Assembly (NCBI GenBank): GCA_018262895.1
Contig: JADFDJ010000018.1
Coordinates: 1 to 38,986 of the forward strand
DNA: 38,986 bases
From: Methanomassiliicoccus sp.
Lineage (GTDB): Archaea; Thermoplasmatota; Thermoplasmata; Methanomassiliicoccales; Methanomassiliicoccaceae
Direction: 5' to 3'
Shown: in pieces, positions 1 through 8,315 of the stretch
How positions within the stretch are numbered: the stretch's first letter is position 1
Layout: each line of letters begins with the position of its first letter
Position numbers and translations under genes: made by a program
The notes under the pieces: generated by a model
Database searches by the model: none
What the model was told of the DNA's origin: nothing
The model's input: the letters and a program-made list of their open reading frames with translations, nothing else

Positions 1-455
1 ACGAAGGATAAGAAGCGCTTCCACAACGCCAGCCATTGTCGGCTGGAGTTCTTCTTGCACAGAACAGAGTGGTCCGGAACGACGTCCAGAGCGAAGTATT
101 CGGCCATCATCACCAGGAGACCCTCGGTCTCCCGGAACGTGGCGTCGAAGAGCTAGCGGACAAGGAAGGCAATCATGAGATCGCGCTCCTGCACCGGCGG
201 TCGGCCGGTGCCTTTACGGCGTTACCAGTACGCGAACTCGTTCGCATGATATCTGATCGCCTCAAGCGAGAGGCGGTACTTGTTCACCATCACCTCGTCG
301 TACGCTCGCTGCTCGTTGAGCAGCGAGTCGAGGTCGATGGCGAATGTATCTAACTTCGCCTGACCGGTAAAGTTGAATATCTCGGCCGGCATTATGACTT
401 CAGTGGCTTCCAATCTACTACCTTCCAGAGCAGCTGGCAATATGTTGGACCACAC
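1..455 (-). pseudogene. Decayed DDE transposase, N-terminal part, runs off the window
   Basis: The minus strand reads as one continuous transposase-like sequence interrupted by two in-frame stops. The intact first part ends at a TAA near 222-224. The same frame then continues with GRPPVQERDLMIAFLVR, hits a TAG near 152-154, and goes on with LFDATFRETEGLL and VPDHSVLCKKNSSR up to base 1. The GRPPVxERD, FRETEGLL and VPDHSxL motifs are typical of the N-terminal region of IS5/IS4-type DDE transposases. The start may be the ATG at 392 rather than 455. The DDE catalytic core would lie outside the window. Because TAA as well as TAG interrupts the frame, decay is more likely than pyrrolysine readthrough. 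No terminal inverted repeat was recognised on the visible side. Confidence 0.75.
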
Positions 456-550
456 TTATTTATTTTGATAACAGTATTGATAACAAATCATAATTAGGCT
501 CAAGAGCCCCGTTGAGAGTTTAGAAACAAAGCCATAAAATGATAAAGTAA

Positions 551-1921
551 CTAACATTTACCATATTGAACGTCTAGGGGACCTACGACCAACCCTTTTT
601 TAGTCCTTACACCAATATCTTCTAGGTCCTCATCTTTTAATTCATCGACAAGCATCATCAGTCTTCTACCCATTTGTTCGATAAGACCAACCACGAGTGC
701 ATTGCCCATGCAGAAGTACCGCCAGTTCTCCGGCATCCCCTCTGTCCAGCCATCCTCGAAGCCGTTCAAACGCTCTGCTTCCACTGGGGTAAGAACACGA
801 TAGAGGTTTCTGCTCTCATCCACAGGAACGATATGGCTGATCCTGTTCGGCCTCCTGTTCCCATCGCTGGTCAGTAGCGTCCTGGACGGTTCATCGAGCT
901 TGTCCGGAAAGGGGATGGGGCCTTCATTATACTGGTATTCATGCCCGTTCCTATGAACGCGTGGCTCATCCTTCGCTCCTTTGCAGTATCTCCACGTCCT
1001 TTTGAAGCCGTCGGTTCCTCGGTCCTTCTCATCACCTATCCACTCTTCTGGTATGAGATATCTATCGTCGACGCTCTTCTCGAGCACACTGCCAAGGGTT
1101 CCCGTTCCAGTACTTCTGTCACATGTTACGGTAGGGACCACCCTTACAGTGAAGACCCTGCCATCTATCATGTAGCCAGCGTTCTGGAAATCAAACTCGA
1201 ACTTGTTTGTCATACGAACCAGATCTGACCAAAGGCAGATGGAAGCCCCTTTCGCATCGCCGTTCAATCTGCATGGGAACTCGGGTGCGAAGAACCCGTT
1301 GTCGGTCAGGACTTCGATATCGTACTTTCTCTCGTAGAGCGACCGAACGGTCTCCTTGACCAATGTCGCGAAGATGAATGTCCTTCTCCTTTTTTGAGGA
1401 TAGCCATAGTCGGAGGCATTGATGACCCTCCATTCTGCCACATATCCCATGTTGTTTAGGCAGGACAGGATGATACCGAAGTCCCTGCCCCTCTGTCCGG
1501 AAGGCGATCGAATGAGCCTATCGACGTTCTCCAGCAGCACGAACGGTATGGGCGTCCCTCTTTCCACGTTCTCCTTGAGTATCCTTTCGATGTGCCACCA
1601 CAGAACGCCCTTCTTCCCTTCGATCCCATTGGCCTTCGTGGTCGCGACCGAGTAGTCCTGGCATGGGAACCCCCCGACCAGCAGGGTCACGTGCGGTATG
1701 TCCTTCACATCCACCTTGCCGATGTCCTCGTTCACGCATTCGGTACCAGAGGCCGCAAAGTGCCTCTTGTAGCAATTAAAGGCCCATTGCTGTTTCCTTC
1801 CAGGCTCCCATTGGTTCGCCCAGACGACCCTCCATCCGCTCTTGGACAGTCCCAAGTGGAACCCTCCGACACCGGCGAATAGCTCACAAGCGGTCAGGTC
1901 TCTATCGCGCATCTCTCTCAC
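551..1921 (-). CDS. dcm: DNA (cytosine-5) methyltransferase of a type II R-M system
   Basis: This enzyme transfers a methyl group from S-adenosylmethionine to C5 of cytosine and protects host DNA from the neighbouring restriction enzyme. Motif I FAGVGGFHLGL lies at residues 15-25, motif IV GFPCQDYSV at 84-92 with catalytic Cys87, motif VI ENVDRL at 131-136 and motif VIII QKRRR at 176-180. A variable target-recognition region follows, then SRTLLTSDG and the C-terminal GNALVVGLI (motif X). At 456 residues it has a normal full length. The GTG start at 1921 overlaps the TGA of the restriction gene by four bases; an ATG at 1912 is an alternative start. It is the last gene of the minus-strand vsr-REase-MTase operon. 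By analogy with Sau3AI systems the target may be GATC, but specificity cannot be read from the sequence. Confidence 0.95.
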   Translation of the reverse strand: MREMRDRDLTACELFAGVGGFHLGLSKSGWRVVWANQWEPGRKQQWAFNCYKRHFAASGTECVNEDIGKVDVKDIPHVTLLVGGFPCQDYSVATTKANGIEGKKGVLWWHIERILKENVERGTPIPFVLLENVDRLIRSPSGQRGRDFGIILSCLNNMGYVAEWRVINASDYGYPQKRRRTFIFATLVKETVRSLYERKYDIEVLTDNGFFAPEFPCRLNGDAKGASICLWSDLVRMTNKFEFDFQNAGYMIDGRVFTVRVVPTVTCDRSTGTGTLGSVLEKSVDDRYLIPEEWIGDEKDRGTDGFKRTWRYCKGAKDEPRVHRNGHEYQYNEGPIPFPDKLDEPSRTLLTSDGNRRPNRISHIVPVDESRNLYRVLTPVEAERLNGFEDGWTEGMPENWRYFCMGNALVVGLIEQMGRRLMMLVDELKDEDLEDIGVRTKKGLVVGPLDVQYGKC

Positions 1922-3345
1922 CCAATGATATGAGATTCGCTTTCAGCAGATGATAACTTCGATTGCTTGCCAACTACGTGCGCTTCAGCGCCAACCTGTT
2001 GGGCGACATATTTTGCGTTAAGCCAGAAGCACTGCTTCCTCACCATCGAACCATCCGGAGCCCTTACCTTGTCTTGAGCATTTCGGCCATGAGGCCGAAT
2101 GTGGGAAACATGGTTATCCGTCATTTTAGGCAGGTCCTCATATCTCTTTTGCTTTATACGACGGACGGTCTCCTCCCACACTTTACGCACCTCCTCAAGG
2201 TCACTGTGAGGCATTGTCCAGAACATAACCTTCTTAAGTATTTTTTTACCATCCGGTCTCAACTGATAGATGACGAACAAAAATCTTCTCTCGAACATCT
2301 TCCTGATGGACGAGGTCTCCCAGTCCACCTCCTTTTCGAGTAAGACCGGATCGAACGCAGGAAATGATACGCTCTCCTTCATACCGCCGTCCACCTCAAG
2401 CTTGATGCTCCTTATTGTCACCTCGGCCCTCTCGAGCTCGAGCGCCCTCCGTTCAACGCCCAGTATTTTTCTCGTCATGAGCGCATTGTAATGTTTCACG
2501 TCTTTGCCATATTCTATCCCGAGCACGGATGCGATCTCCTCGGTGCTCTTACCGATGAAGGGAGCAAAGTGATCTATGACAATCTCCTCAAAAGACCGTC
2601 TCTCCAACTCCTTCTGGTCCTTTATGATCTTGTTAGCCATCTCTCTCTCGGAGTCCTGTTCCCTCATTCTCTGTATGATGGAGTTCACGTACGACTGCTT
2701 CAGGGCCAATGCCCTCTGCTTAGCTCGAATCTCAGAGAACGGCTGGACCTTTATTGCTCGAGAGAAGCTGTCCTTGGTGCATGCTCCCAGGTACATGGTA
2801 TCACCCTCCGATATCTCGTGAGCCTTCCCCGCCCTGACCTTAGCTCGGATGGTCTCCCAGTCCCTCCTGATGATCATCAGGTCATCCTCTGGGAAGGCCC
2901 ATCGACCTGCAAGCACCACCTTGAGATCGATGACCGACTGACGCTCTTTATGAACGTAGAACACCAGCAGTAGGTCACGATTCTTCCTCCAGAACGCTGA
3001 CGACAACCAATCCTCGTCCGCGATCTTCTCATAATTAATTAGATTGAGGACCAGTCGTTCCTTGGCCTTCAGAACGTCCCCCCTCTGTAGCGTGGGGCAG
3101 GACTTCAGCTCCACCCCTGCCTCGGAGAAATCCGGTACGCCGTCATGGTTTCCCGGACTTATCTTGAAGTATAGCCGTTCTAAAACCTCTCCGAAGGACC
3201 CTTTATTCTTAGATACTGATGGATAGGTGATGGAACCTTCTTCACTGGTCAACTCCTTCAGCGAGTGGCCCACTAGGCGGCGGGCGAAGCGTTCGATAGA
3301 TACCGGGTCCTTTTCATCGTACATCTTCTCCAACTTCCCACTCAT
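1918..3345 (-). CDS. Sau3AI/MutH-like type II restriction endonuclease
   Basis: This is a predicted DNA endonuclease that cuts unmethylated target sites. The N-terminal half contains the MutH/Sau3AI nuclease core: KGSFGEVLERLYF at about 48-60, then PDFSEAGVELKSCP at 71-84. The latter supplies the Asp72, Glu79 and Lys81 catalytic set (D-x6-E-x-K). The 475-residue length fits Sau3AI-type enzymes, which carry a second catalytically inactive MutH-like domain used in DNA binding. The C-terminal half here has no second D/ExK motif that I can see. The gene overlaps vsr upstream by 32 bases and the methyltransferase downstream by 4 bases, so the three are probably translated together. GATC specificity is an inference from family membership. 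Confidence 0.88.
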   Translation of the reverse strand: MSGKLEKMYDEKDPVSIERFARRLVGHSLKELTSEEGSITYPSVSKNKGSFGEVLERLYFKISPGNHDGVPDFSEAGVELKSCPTLQRGDVLKAKERLVLNLINYEKIADEDWLSSAFWRKNRDLLLVFYVHKERQSVIDLKVVLAGRWAFPEDDLMIIRRDWETIRAKVRAGKAHEISEGDTMYLGACTKDSFSRAIKVQPFSEIRAKQRALALKQSYVNSIIQRMREQDSEREMANKIIKDQKELERRSFEEIVIDHFAPFIGKSTEEIASVLGIEYGKDVKHYNALMTRKILGVERRALELERAEVTIRSIKLEVDGGMKESVSFPAFDPVLLEKEVDWETSSIRKMFERRFLFVIYQLRPDGKKILKKVMFWTMPHSDLEEVRKVWEETVRRIKQKRYEDLPKMTDNHVSHIRPHGRNAQDKVRAPDGSMVRKQCFWLNAKYVAQQVGAEAHVVGKQSKLSSAESESHIIG

Positions 3346-3856
3346 TCGGATCTCTCCTAATATCCCTTCCTATTCTTCGGACAATACCATCGATATCATC
3401 CTTCAGTTCACATTCCCAGACAACGATGGTTCGCCATCCTTGGGTCTTGAGCTCATCAAGGTTCCTGGCATCCCTGGACACGTTCCTTTCGAACTTCTCC
3501 GCCCAGAACCTTTCATGGGACTTAGGGGTGCAGGTTTGGCAAATGGGGCATCGATGCCAAAAGCAACCGTGGACGAAGATGGCCAACCGTCGCTTTGTGA
3601 AAACTATATCTGGCCTTCCGGGCAGGTCTTTGAGATTGACCCTGAACCCCCTTAGACCGGCGGCCCACAACGCCTTCCTGAGAGCGATCTCCGGTCCGGT
3701 GTCCTTACCTCGATTGGCGCTCATCACCCGTGAGGTTGCATCAGACAAGGGGATGGGTGCTCGGCCATCCCTTAGGTAATTTACCTCCTTGGCAGCCTTT
3801 CTGATAGGCATCAGCACGGTCGCTCCTATGATAATCCCCATCGCTGATTTGGCCAA
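3314..3856 (-). CDS. vsr: Vsr-type T:G mismatch nick endonuclease
   Basis: Very-short-patch repair endonucleases nick next to T in T:G mismatches formed when 5-methylcytosine is deaminated, so they usually accompany C5 methyltransferases. The core begins at about residue 45 with MSANRGKDTGPEIALRKALW and continues with LPGRPDIVF (catalytic Asp83), FVHGCFWHRCPIC (His96 and His101 plus zinc-binding cysteines), NVSRDARN and WRTIVVWECEL with the late zinc Cys. About 40 extra residues precede the usual start, so translation may begin at an internal Met such as residue 16. It is the first gene of the R-M operon. Its presence supports methylation at C5 by the neighbouring enzyme. Confidence 0.93.
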   Translation of the reverse strand: MAKSAMGIIIGATVLMPIRKAAKEVNYLRDGRAPIPLSDATSRVMSANRGKDTGPEIALRKALWAAGLRGFRVNLKDLPGRPDIVFTKRRLAIFVHGCFWHRCPICQTCTPKSHERFWAEKFERNVSRDARNLDELKTQGWRTIVVWECELKDDIDGIVRRIGRDIRRDPNEWEVGEDVR

Positions 3857-3988
3857 TCAAGGTTGCTATCCATTACTGATAGGACTGGAATAGTCCTGAG
3901 GTAAGCAACCCATGTGATGAATGGAACACCGGTCCTGGGATTGGGATGGATATGACAGGGGCCTCAGCTACTCTCACTGGATATTATC

Positions 3989-4016
3989 ATGACATTATAT
4001 CACTTGATGACATTAT
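3989..4016 (+). promoter_or_regulatory. Direct repeat ATGACATTAT x2 in the divergent promoter
   Basis: The 10-mer ATGACATTAT occurs at 3989-3998 and again at 4007-4016, 18 bases apart. The segment between and within them (ATTATATCAC) can serve as a TATA element about 30 bases before the ATG at 4029. No Shine-Dalgarno site precedes that ATG, so the transcript may be leaderless. The repeats lie in the 172-base region between vsr and the nuclease-helicase operon and could bind a regulator acting on either direction. Confidence 0.5.
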
Positions 4017-4028
4017 CCGGTCGAAACC

Positions 4029-5162
4029 ATGGCCGGAGGTATTTTCCTGATCCAATCGAACGGAGCCCTTAGCAAGATGGATGACACACCATACGAGAAG
4101 GAACTGGACCTGCAGCGATTGCTTGCAGACTACCCAGACCTACTGGCCGGAGACCAGATAGATAACAGGTCGCCCCGACGGTGGCTTCTCATTTCCAGAG
4201 AACTAGCATTGCCGTCTGAGGAGGATGGGCCCGGTCGCTGGTCCGTGGACCATCTGTTCGTGGACCAGGATGCCATCCCAACGATCATCGAGACCAAGCG
4301 TGGAGGCAACACCCAGATCAGAAGGGAGATCGTGGGGCAGATGCTCGAGTACGCAGCGAACGCCGTTCTCTACTGGCCAATCGACATCCTCAAGGAGAAC
4401 TTCAGGAACCGCTGCAGGGAAGAAGGCCAGGAGCCGGAGCAGGTCCTATCACAGTTCCTCGGTGGAGCGCTCGACGTTCAGGCCTTCTGGAGCAATGTGG
4501 AGACCAATCTGAGGTCAGGCAAGATACGACTCCTCTTTGTCTCCGACAAGATCCCAGAAACGCTCGTTCGTATTGTCGAGTTCATGAACCAGCAGATGCG
4601 CGATGCAGAGGTGCTCGCTGTCGAGATCCGGCAGTTCGTCTCCGAGGAGCACAAGGCCCTCGTTCCCCGGGTGCTCGGACAGACCGAAGAGGCCAAAGCC
4701 GCGAAATCAACGATCACATTGCCAAGGCAAGACGAGGGAACGTTCCTTGCGAGCTTGAGTGATGGAAGGAGAGCAATTCACCAGGCGATCCTTTCACTGA
4801 AGGAAACAGAGGGATTTCGAATTAACTGGACGGCACGCGGATACTCGTTATCATACGTGCTCGATAAAAGACCCATCCTGTTGCTTCAAGGGAACCTTCC
4901 GTACGGCAATTTCGATGAGGGGTGCTATTCCACGTTCTGGAGCATCAGAAAGAACGTCCCGCGTTCTGTAGATCTGATCATGAAGTACAGAGAAAGGTTA
5001 TTGGCCACCGGTCTGTTCGAAAAATCCAGTAACACATCAGAGGTCCGATGCACGTCAAAACTCGAACTTGACGAAAGGAAAGCAACAGAACTGGTCAGAT
5101 TGATGAAAGACCTCGTGTCCGACCTTCGAAAGCTCAGCAGCGAAGCTACTATCTCAGAGTAA
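4029..5162 (+). CDS. PD-(D/E)XK endonuclease-like protein, NucS-like fold
   Basis: This is a predicted DNA nuclease of 377 residues. The N-terminus has the helical segment YEKELDLQRLLADYPDLLAG seen in NucS/DUF91-like proteins. The nuclease core follows: WSVDHLFVD with Asp74, IIETKRGGN with Glu88 and Lys90, and QMLEYAAN at 104-111. A second half (about 230-377) has no motif I can name. It is the first gene of a plus-strand run; the AddB-like gene starts 30 bases after its stop. The start ATG sits just downstream of a TATA-like element, and a second in-frame ATG at 4077 lies nearer the conserved segment. Proteins of this kind often sit in defence islands. The substrate is unknown. Confidence 0.75.
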   Translation: MAGGIFLIQSNGALSKMDDTPYEKELDLQRLLADYPDLLAGDQIDNRSPRRWLLISRELALPSEEDGPGRWSVDHLFVDQDAIPTIIETKRGGNTQIRREIVGQMLEYAANAVLYWPIDILKENFRNRCREEGQEPEQVLSQFLGGALDVQAFWSNVETNLRSGKIRLLFVSDKIPETLVRIVEFMNQQMRDAEVLAVEIRQFVSEEHKALVPRVLGQTEEAKAAKSTITLPRQDEGTFLASLSDGRRAIHQAILSLKETEGFRINWTARGYSLSYVLDKRPILLLQGNLPYGNFDEGCYSTFWSIRKNVPRSVDLIMKYRERLLATGLFEKSSNTSEVRCTSKLELDERKATELVRLMKDLVSDLRKLSSEATISE

Positions 5163-5192
5163 CACGCTCACCCGCTCGGAGAGAGGAGCGGG

Positions 5193-8100
5193 TTGAGGCA
5201 TTCTAGGCTCGTCAGGTCAATGCCAGTCCAAGGTTTGAACGAAGTCGTTGAGTGCTTCCTGGAAAAATACAAGAGGAACCCGTTCGGATCGTTCCTTGTC
5301 CTGCCAGATCCTGCGATACGAGACCGGGTGAGACGGGGATTGGTAGAACGAGATATTCCTTTCTTCGGAGCATCGATCTGTACGACCGATGAGCTGGCCA
5401 AATATATCTTCGACTCCCTCAACCGGTCGGACACCATAGTAGATGAGCATACTATCGATCTCTCTCTGCTGAAGGTGCTGAGGGACAACGAGAAACAGCT
5501 CACATGGTTCGATGGGACATGGGTAACGGCCCAGGCCATGGTGCCTGAGATCAGGTCGTTCTTGGAGACCGTGGCAGACTTCCGAGCCGATCGTCCGAAC
5601 ATCCTGTCCGAGCTCCAGACGAAGCGAGGCGAACAGCTACGGTTGATCAGTGAGGGATACGAAAGATTCCTCTCGTCCAACCACCTGGTGGATCGTGGGC
5701 GCATGCTCGAATGGGCGACCGGAGCGGTCAAGAGCGGCGACTTCAGGGTCGATCACCTGGTCTTCTACGGACTGTATGATCCGAAGCCAGTGGAGAAGGC
5801 ATTCATCCGTGCATTGGTCGGTATAGCCAACGATGTGGATTACTACATCCCCCATGTCCAAGGGTGCAAGGCCTTCGTGGATGACGGCTCATGGCTGAAC
5901 GTCCAGGTGATAGAGGACATATCATCTGTCGAAGAAGAATGTGTGATGACATCCATGTTCTCTCCCAGCATGAGGCAGCATCTAGAACGAGTGAAGAAAG
6001 GGGTGTTCCGGGACCCCATAGACGAGATCCGGACCGTGGCCAGGGAGATTCGTTCGCTTATATCCTCGGGCGTGGTGCCGGGAAAGATTGCCATCTTTCT
6101 ACCACTTCGCTCCAAATCAGCCCCCGTGGTCCGGGAGGTGCTGGACGACTACGGAGTTCCGTTCGTTCTCCATCTGCCGACCCCGTTGTCAGAGTCGCCC
6201 ATCGTGATGTCCATATTCTCCATCCTAGAGGCCGTGGAGATGGAATTCGACCGCGATTCAGTCGTCCGCCTGTTAAGCTCCCCGCACTTCAGCTTCAAGT
6301 TCACCGACGGAGGAAAGGAGTCGACCCTTCATTGCAACGATGTCAACGAGATTAGCCTGCAAGCAGGTATACTAGGCGGCAAGACGTCCTGGGCCCTCCA
6401 CCTGCGATCGCTAGCGCTCCAGACCAGGGAGGAGATCGAGAAGGCGGAGGACGATATTAAGGCGATGGGCCTCAAACTTCAGCTCCAGAAGGTCGAAGGC
6501 ATTGAGGCCGGTTTAGGACAGCTCTTCGACCTCCTTTCATGGCTGGAAGGAGACCTCACCGTTGGACGGAGGACCGACGCGTTGCGCAGGATCATCGATC
6601 ATCTGGAAGTGGTCAAGAACATTGAGAAGGATGACGACAGCCTATACGAAATGGAGGTCCGCGCCCTGAACAAATTCCTATCCACCTTGGATGCGATGCA
6701 GATGAGCGAGCACATCGCCCCCTCAGGAAGTATGCAGATAAGCGAGTTCCTGGCCCGATTGCGGCTCTTGGCCTCATCGGAGGGATTCAACGAGGCCGAT
6801 GAAAACCTAAATGCGGTACAGGTGAGCGGCCTTAGGGCCTCGTACCTGATGCGCTACGACTACGTCTTCATCATAGGGATGATCGACGGCGACATCCCAT
6901 ACCTGGAGGCGGGAAACGCGTTCATCCGGGAGCGCGAGGCCGTCAGGATAGGCTTGCTTAGCAAGCACGATCAGCTGCGTCAGGAGCGTTTCTACTTCCT
7001 CTCCGCCCTGCTGTCGTCCAATATCCGCACCTACGTCAGCAGGCCGGAGACGAACGGCAAGGACATGCTGGTCCCCTCGTGCTTCTTCGAGGACCTTGAG
7101 CGAGCGTTCGAGATGGGATCGTTCGGTCAGGACCAAGAGGAATCCTCCTCCCTGTGCTGCCAGAGCATTGTGGGAGGGATGCTGTCGAAGAAGCTCACCC
7201 CTGAGCAAGTGAGAGTTGACCTGCCATTGCCGCTGGAGGAGGTATGCCAGCGCACCTCGGTGGAGTGCCTTGAGCGCATTGGCGAATATGATAGCCCATA
7301 CGATGGAGTGTTCGCCGATCCCACATGCATCGCCGAGCTGGGCTCACTACTGGCCAAGAGGGGAGTGTACTCCCCCTCACGCCTGGAATCTTACGCCCGC
7401 TGCCCTTTCCGCCACTACCTGAACTACATCATGAGCATCGAGCCGGTGGAGGCGATCGAGACGGAGCTGACCGCGCAGGAGAGAGGCCTGCTGTTCCACA
7501 GGATAGCTTACCGCTTCTACTCCGGTCTCAGGGCACAAGGGAGCACGCGGTTCACGGAGGGCCGGCTGGACGAGCTAACAGCTCAGATGAAGAGCATCGC
7601 GGAGGAGGAGCTCGATAAATATCATTATCAGGGCCCGGCCTGGGAGGCCTTCCGGAACAGCATGCTGGGCACGGATGCCAGGAAGGGTCTGCTCCGGGCG
7701 TTCCTGGAGAAGGAGGTGAAGAACGTATCCTCATTGTGCCCCAGGTACTTCGAGCTCTCGTTCGGCCTGCCGCTGGATGATGACGCAGATCCGTCCTCAT
7801 CGAGGGAGCCGGCAGAGATGGACCTTGGCGGCGAGAAGCTGAAGCTCAGATGCCGCATCGACCGTATCGATGCTACTCCAGACGGCCGGTTCGTGGTCCT
7901 GGACTACAAGACCGGTGCATCGACCCCCTCCGTCTCGTCTATAGAGAATGGCGTGGCGCTGCAGCTCCCGCTTTACATCCAGGCCGTGGAGAACGCCATG
8001 CCGGATATGAAAGGCATCGGCGGAGCCTACTACGGGGTCAGGAGCGAGAACGAGATCGACCACAAGTGCATCTTCGGGGACAGCGAGCACGGCGACGAGC

Positions 8101-8315
8101 TGAAGCCGTACTTCGGGGAGAGGAGGAAGTACAAGGACGCGTTCGCGGAGATCATCCGGCAATCGAACGGATACATCGCCTCGTACCTCAAGGGGATGAG
8201 AGCAGGACGGTTCAACCCCAACAAGGGGCCGGCGAAGTGCCCGCGGGGCTGCGAGTACGCGGCGATATGCCGCGTCGACCCCAGCAGGATGGAGGGCGAG
8301 AGCGATGATGAGTGA
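5193..8315 (+). CDS. AddB/RexB-like nuclease subunit with Fe-S cysteines
   Basis: This is the predicted partner of the downstream AddA-like helicase in a DNA-end resection complex. The C-terminal RecB-type PD-(D/E)XK nuclease has FHRIAYRFY, a DRID motif, DYKTG with Asp904 and Lys906, and QLPLYIQAVE. Four cysteines that flank the nuclease in AddB Fe-S domains are present: Cys737 in YARCPFRHYL, and Cys1016, Cys1020 and Cys1026 in CPRGCEYAAIC. The N-terminal helicase-like half lacks a recognisable Walker A, unlike AddB of Bacillus, so it is probably not an active motor. The TTG at 5193 follows a purine-rich ribosome site; the ATG at 5220 is an alternative. The stop overlaps the next gene by 11 bases, indicating translational coupling. 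Confidence 0.88.
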   Translation: MRHSRLVRSMPVQGLNEVVECFLEKYKRNPFGSFLVLPDPAIRDRVRRGLVERDIPFFGASICTTDELAKYIFDSLNRSDTIVDEHTIDLSLLKVLRDNEKQLTWFDGTWVTAQAMVPEIRSFLETVADFRADRPNILSELQTKRGEQLRLISEGYERFLSSNHLVDRGRMLEWATGAVKSGDFRVDHLVFYGLYDPKPVEKAFIRALVGIANDVDYYIPHVQGCKAFVDDGSWLNVQVIEDISSVEEECVMTSMFSPSMRQHLERVKKGVFRDPIDEIRTVAREIRSLISSGVVPGKIAIFLPLRSKSAPVVREVLDDYGVPFVLHLPTPLSESPIVMSIFSILEAVEMEFDRDSVVRLLSSPHFSFKFTDGGKESTLHCNDVNEISLQAGILGGKTSWALHLRSLALQTREEIEKAEDDIKAMGLKLQLQKVEGIEAGLGQLFDLLSWLEGDLTVGRRTDALRRIIDHLEVVKNIEKDDDSLYEMEVRALNKFLSTLDAMQMSEHIAPSGSMQISEFLARLRLLASSEGFNEADENLNAVQVSGLRASYLMRYDYVFIIGMIDGDIPYLEAGNAFIREREAVRIGLLSKHDQLRQERFYFLSALLSSNIRTYVSRPETNGKDMLVPSCFFEDLERAFEMGSFGQDQEESSSLCCQSIVGGMLSKKLTPEQVRVDLPLPLEEVCQRTSVECLERIGEYDSPYDGVFADPTCIAELGSLLAKRGVYSPSRLESYARCPFRHYLNYIMSIEPVEAIETELTAQERGLLFHRIAYRFYSGLRAQGSTRFTEGRLDELTAQMKSIAEEELDKYHYQGPAWEAFRNSMLGTDARKGLLRAFLEKEVKNVSSLCPRYFELSFGLPLDDDADPSSSREPAEMDLGGEKLKLRCRIDRIDATPDGRFVVLDYKTGASTPSVSSIENGVALQLPLYIQAVENAMPDMKGIGGAYYGVRSENEIDHKCIFGDSEHGDELKPYFGERRKYKDAFAEIIRQSNGYIASYLKGMRAGRFNPNKGPAKCPRGCEYAAICRVDPSRMEGESDDE

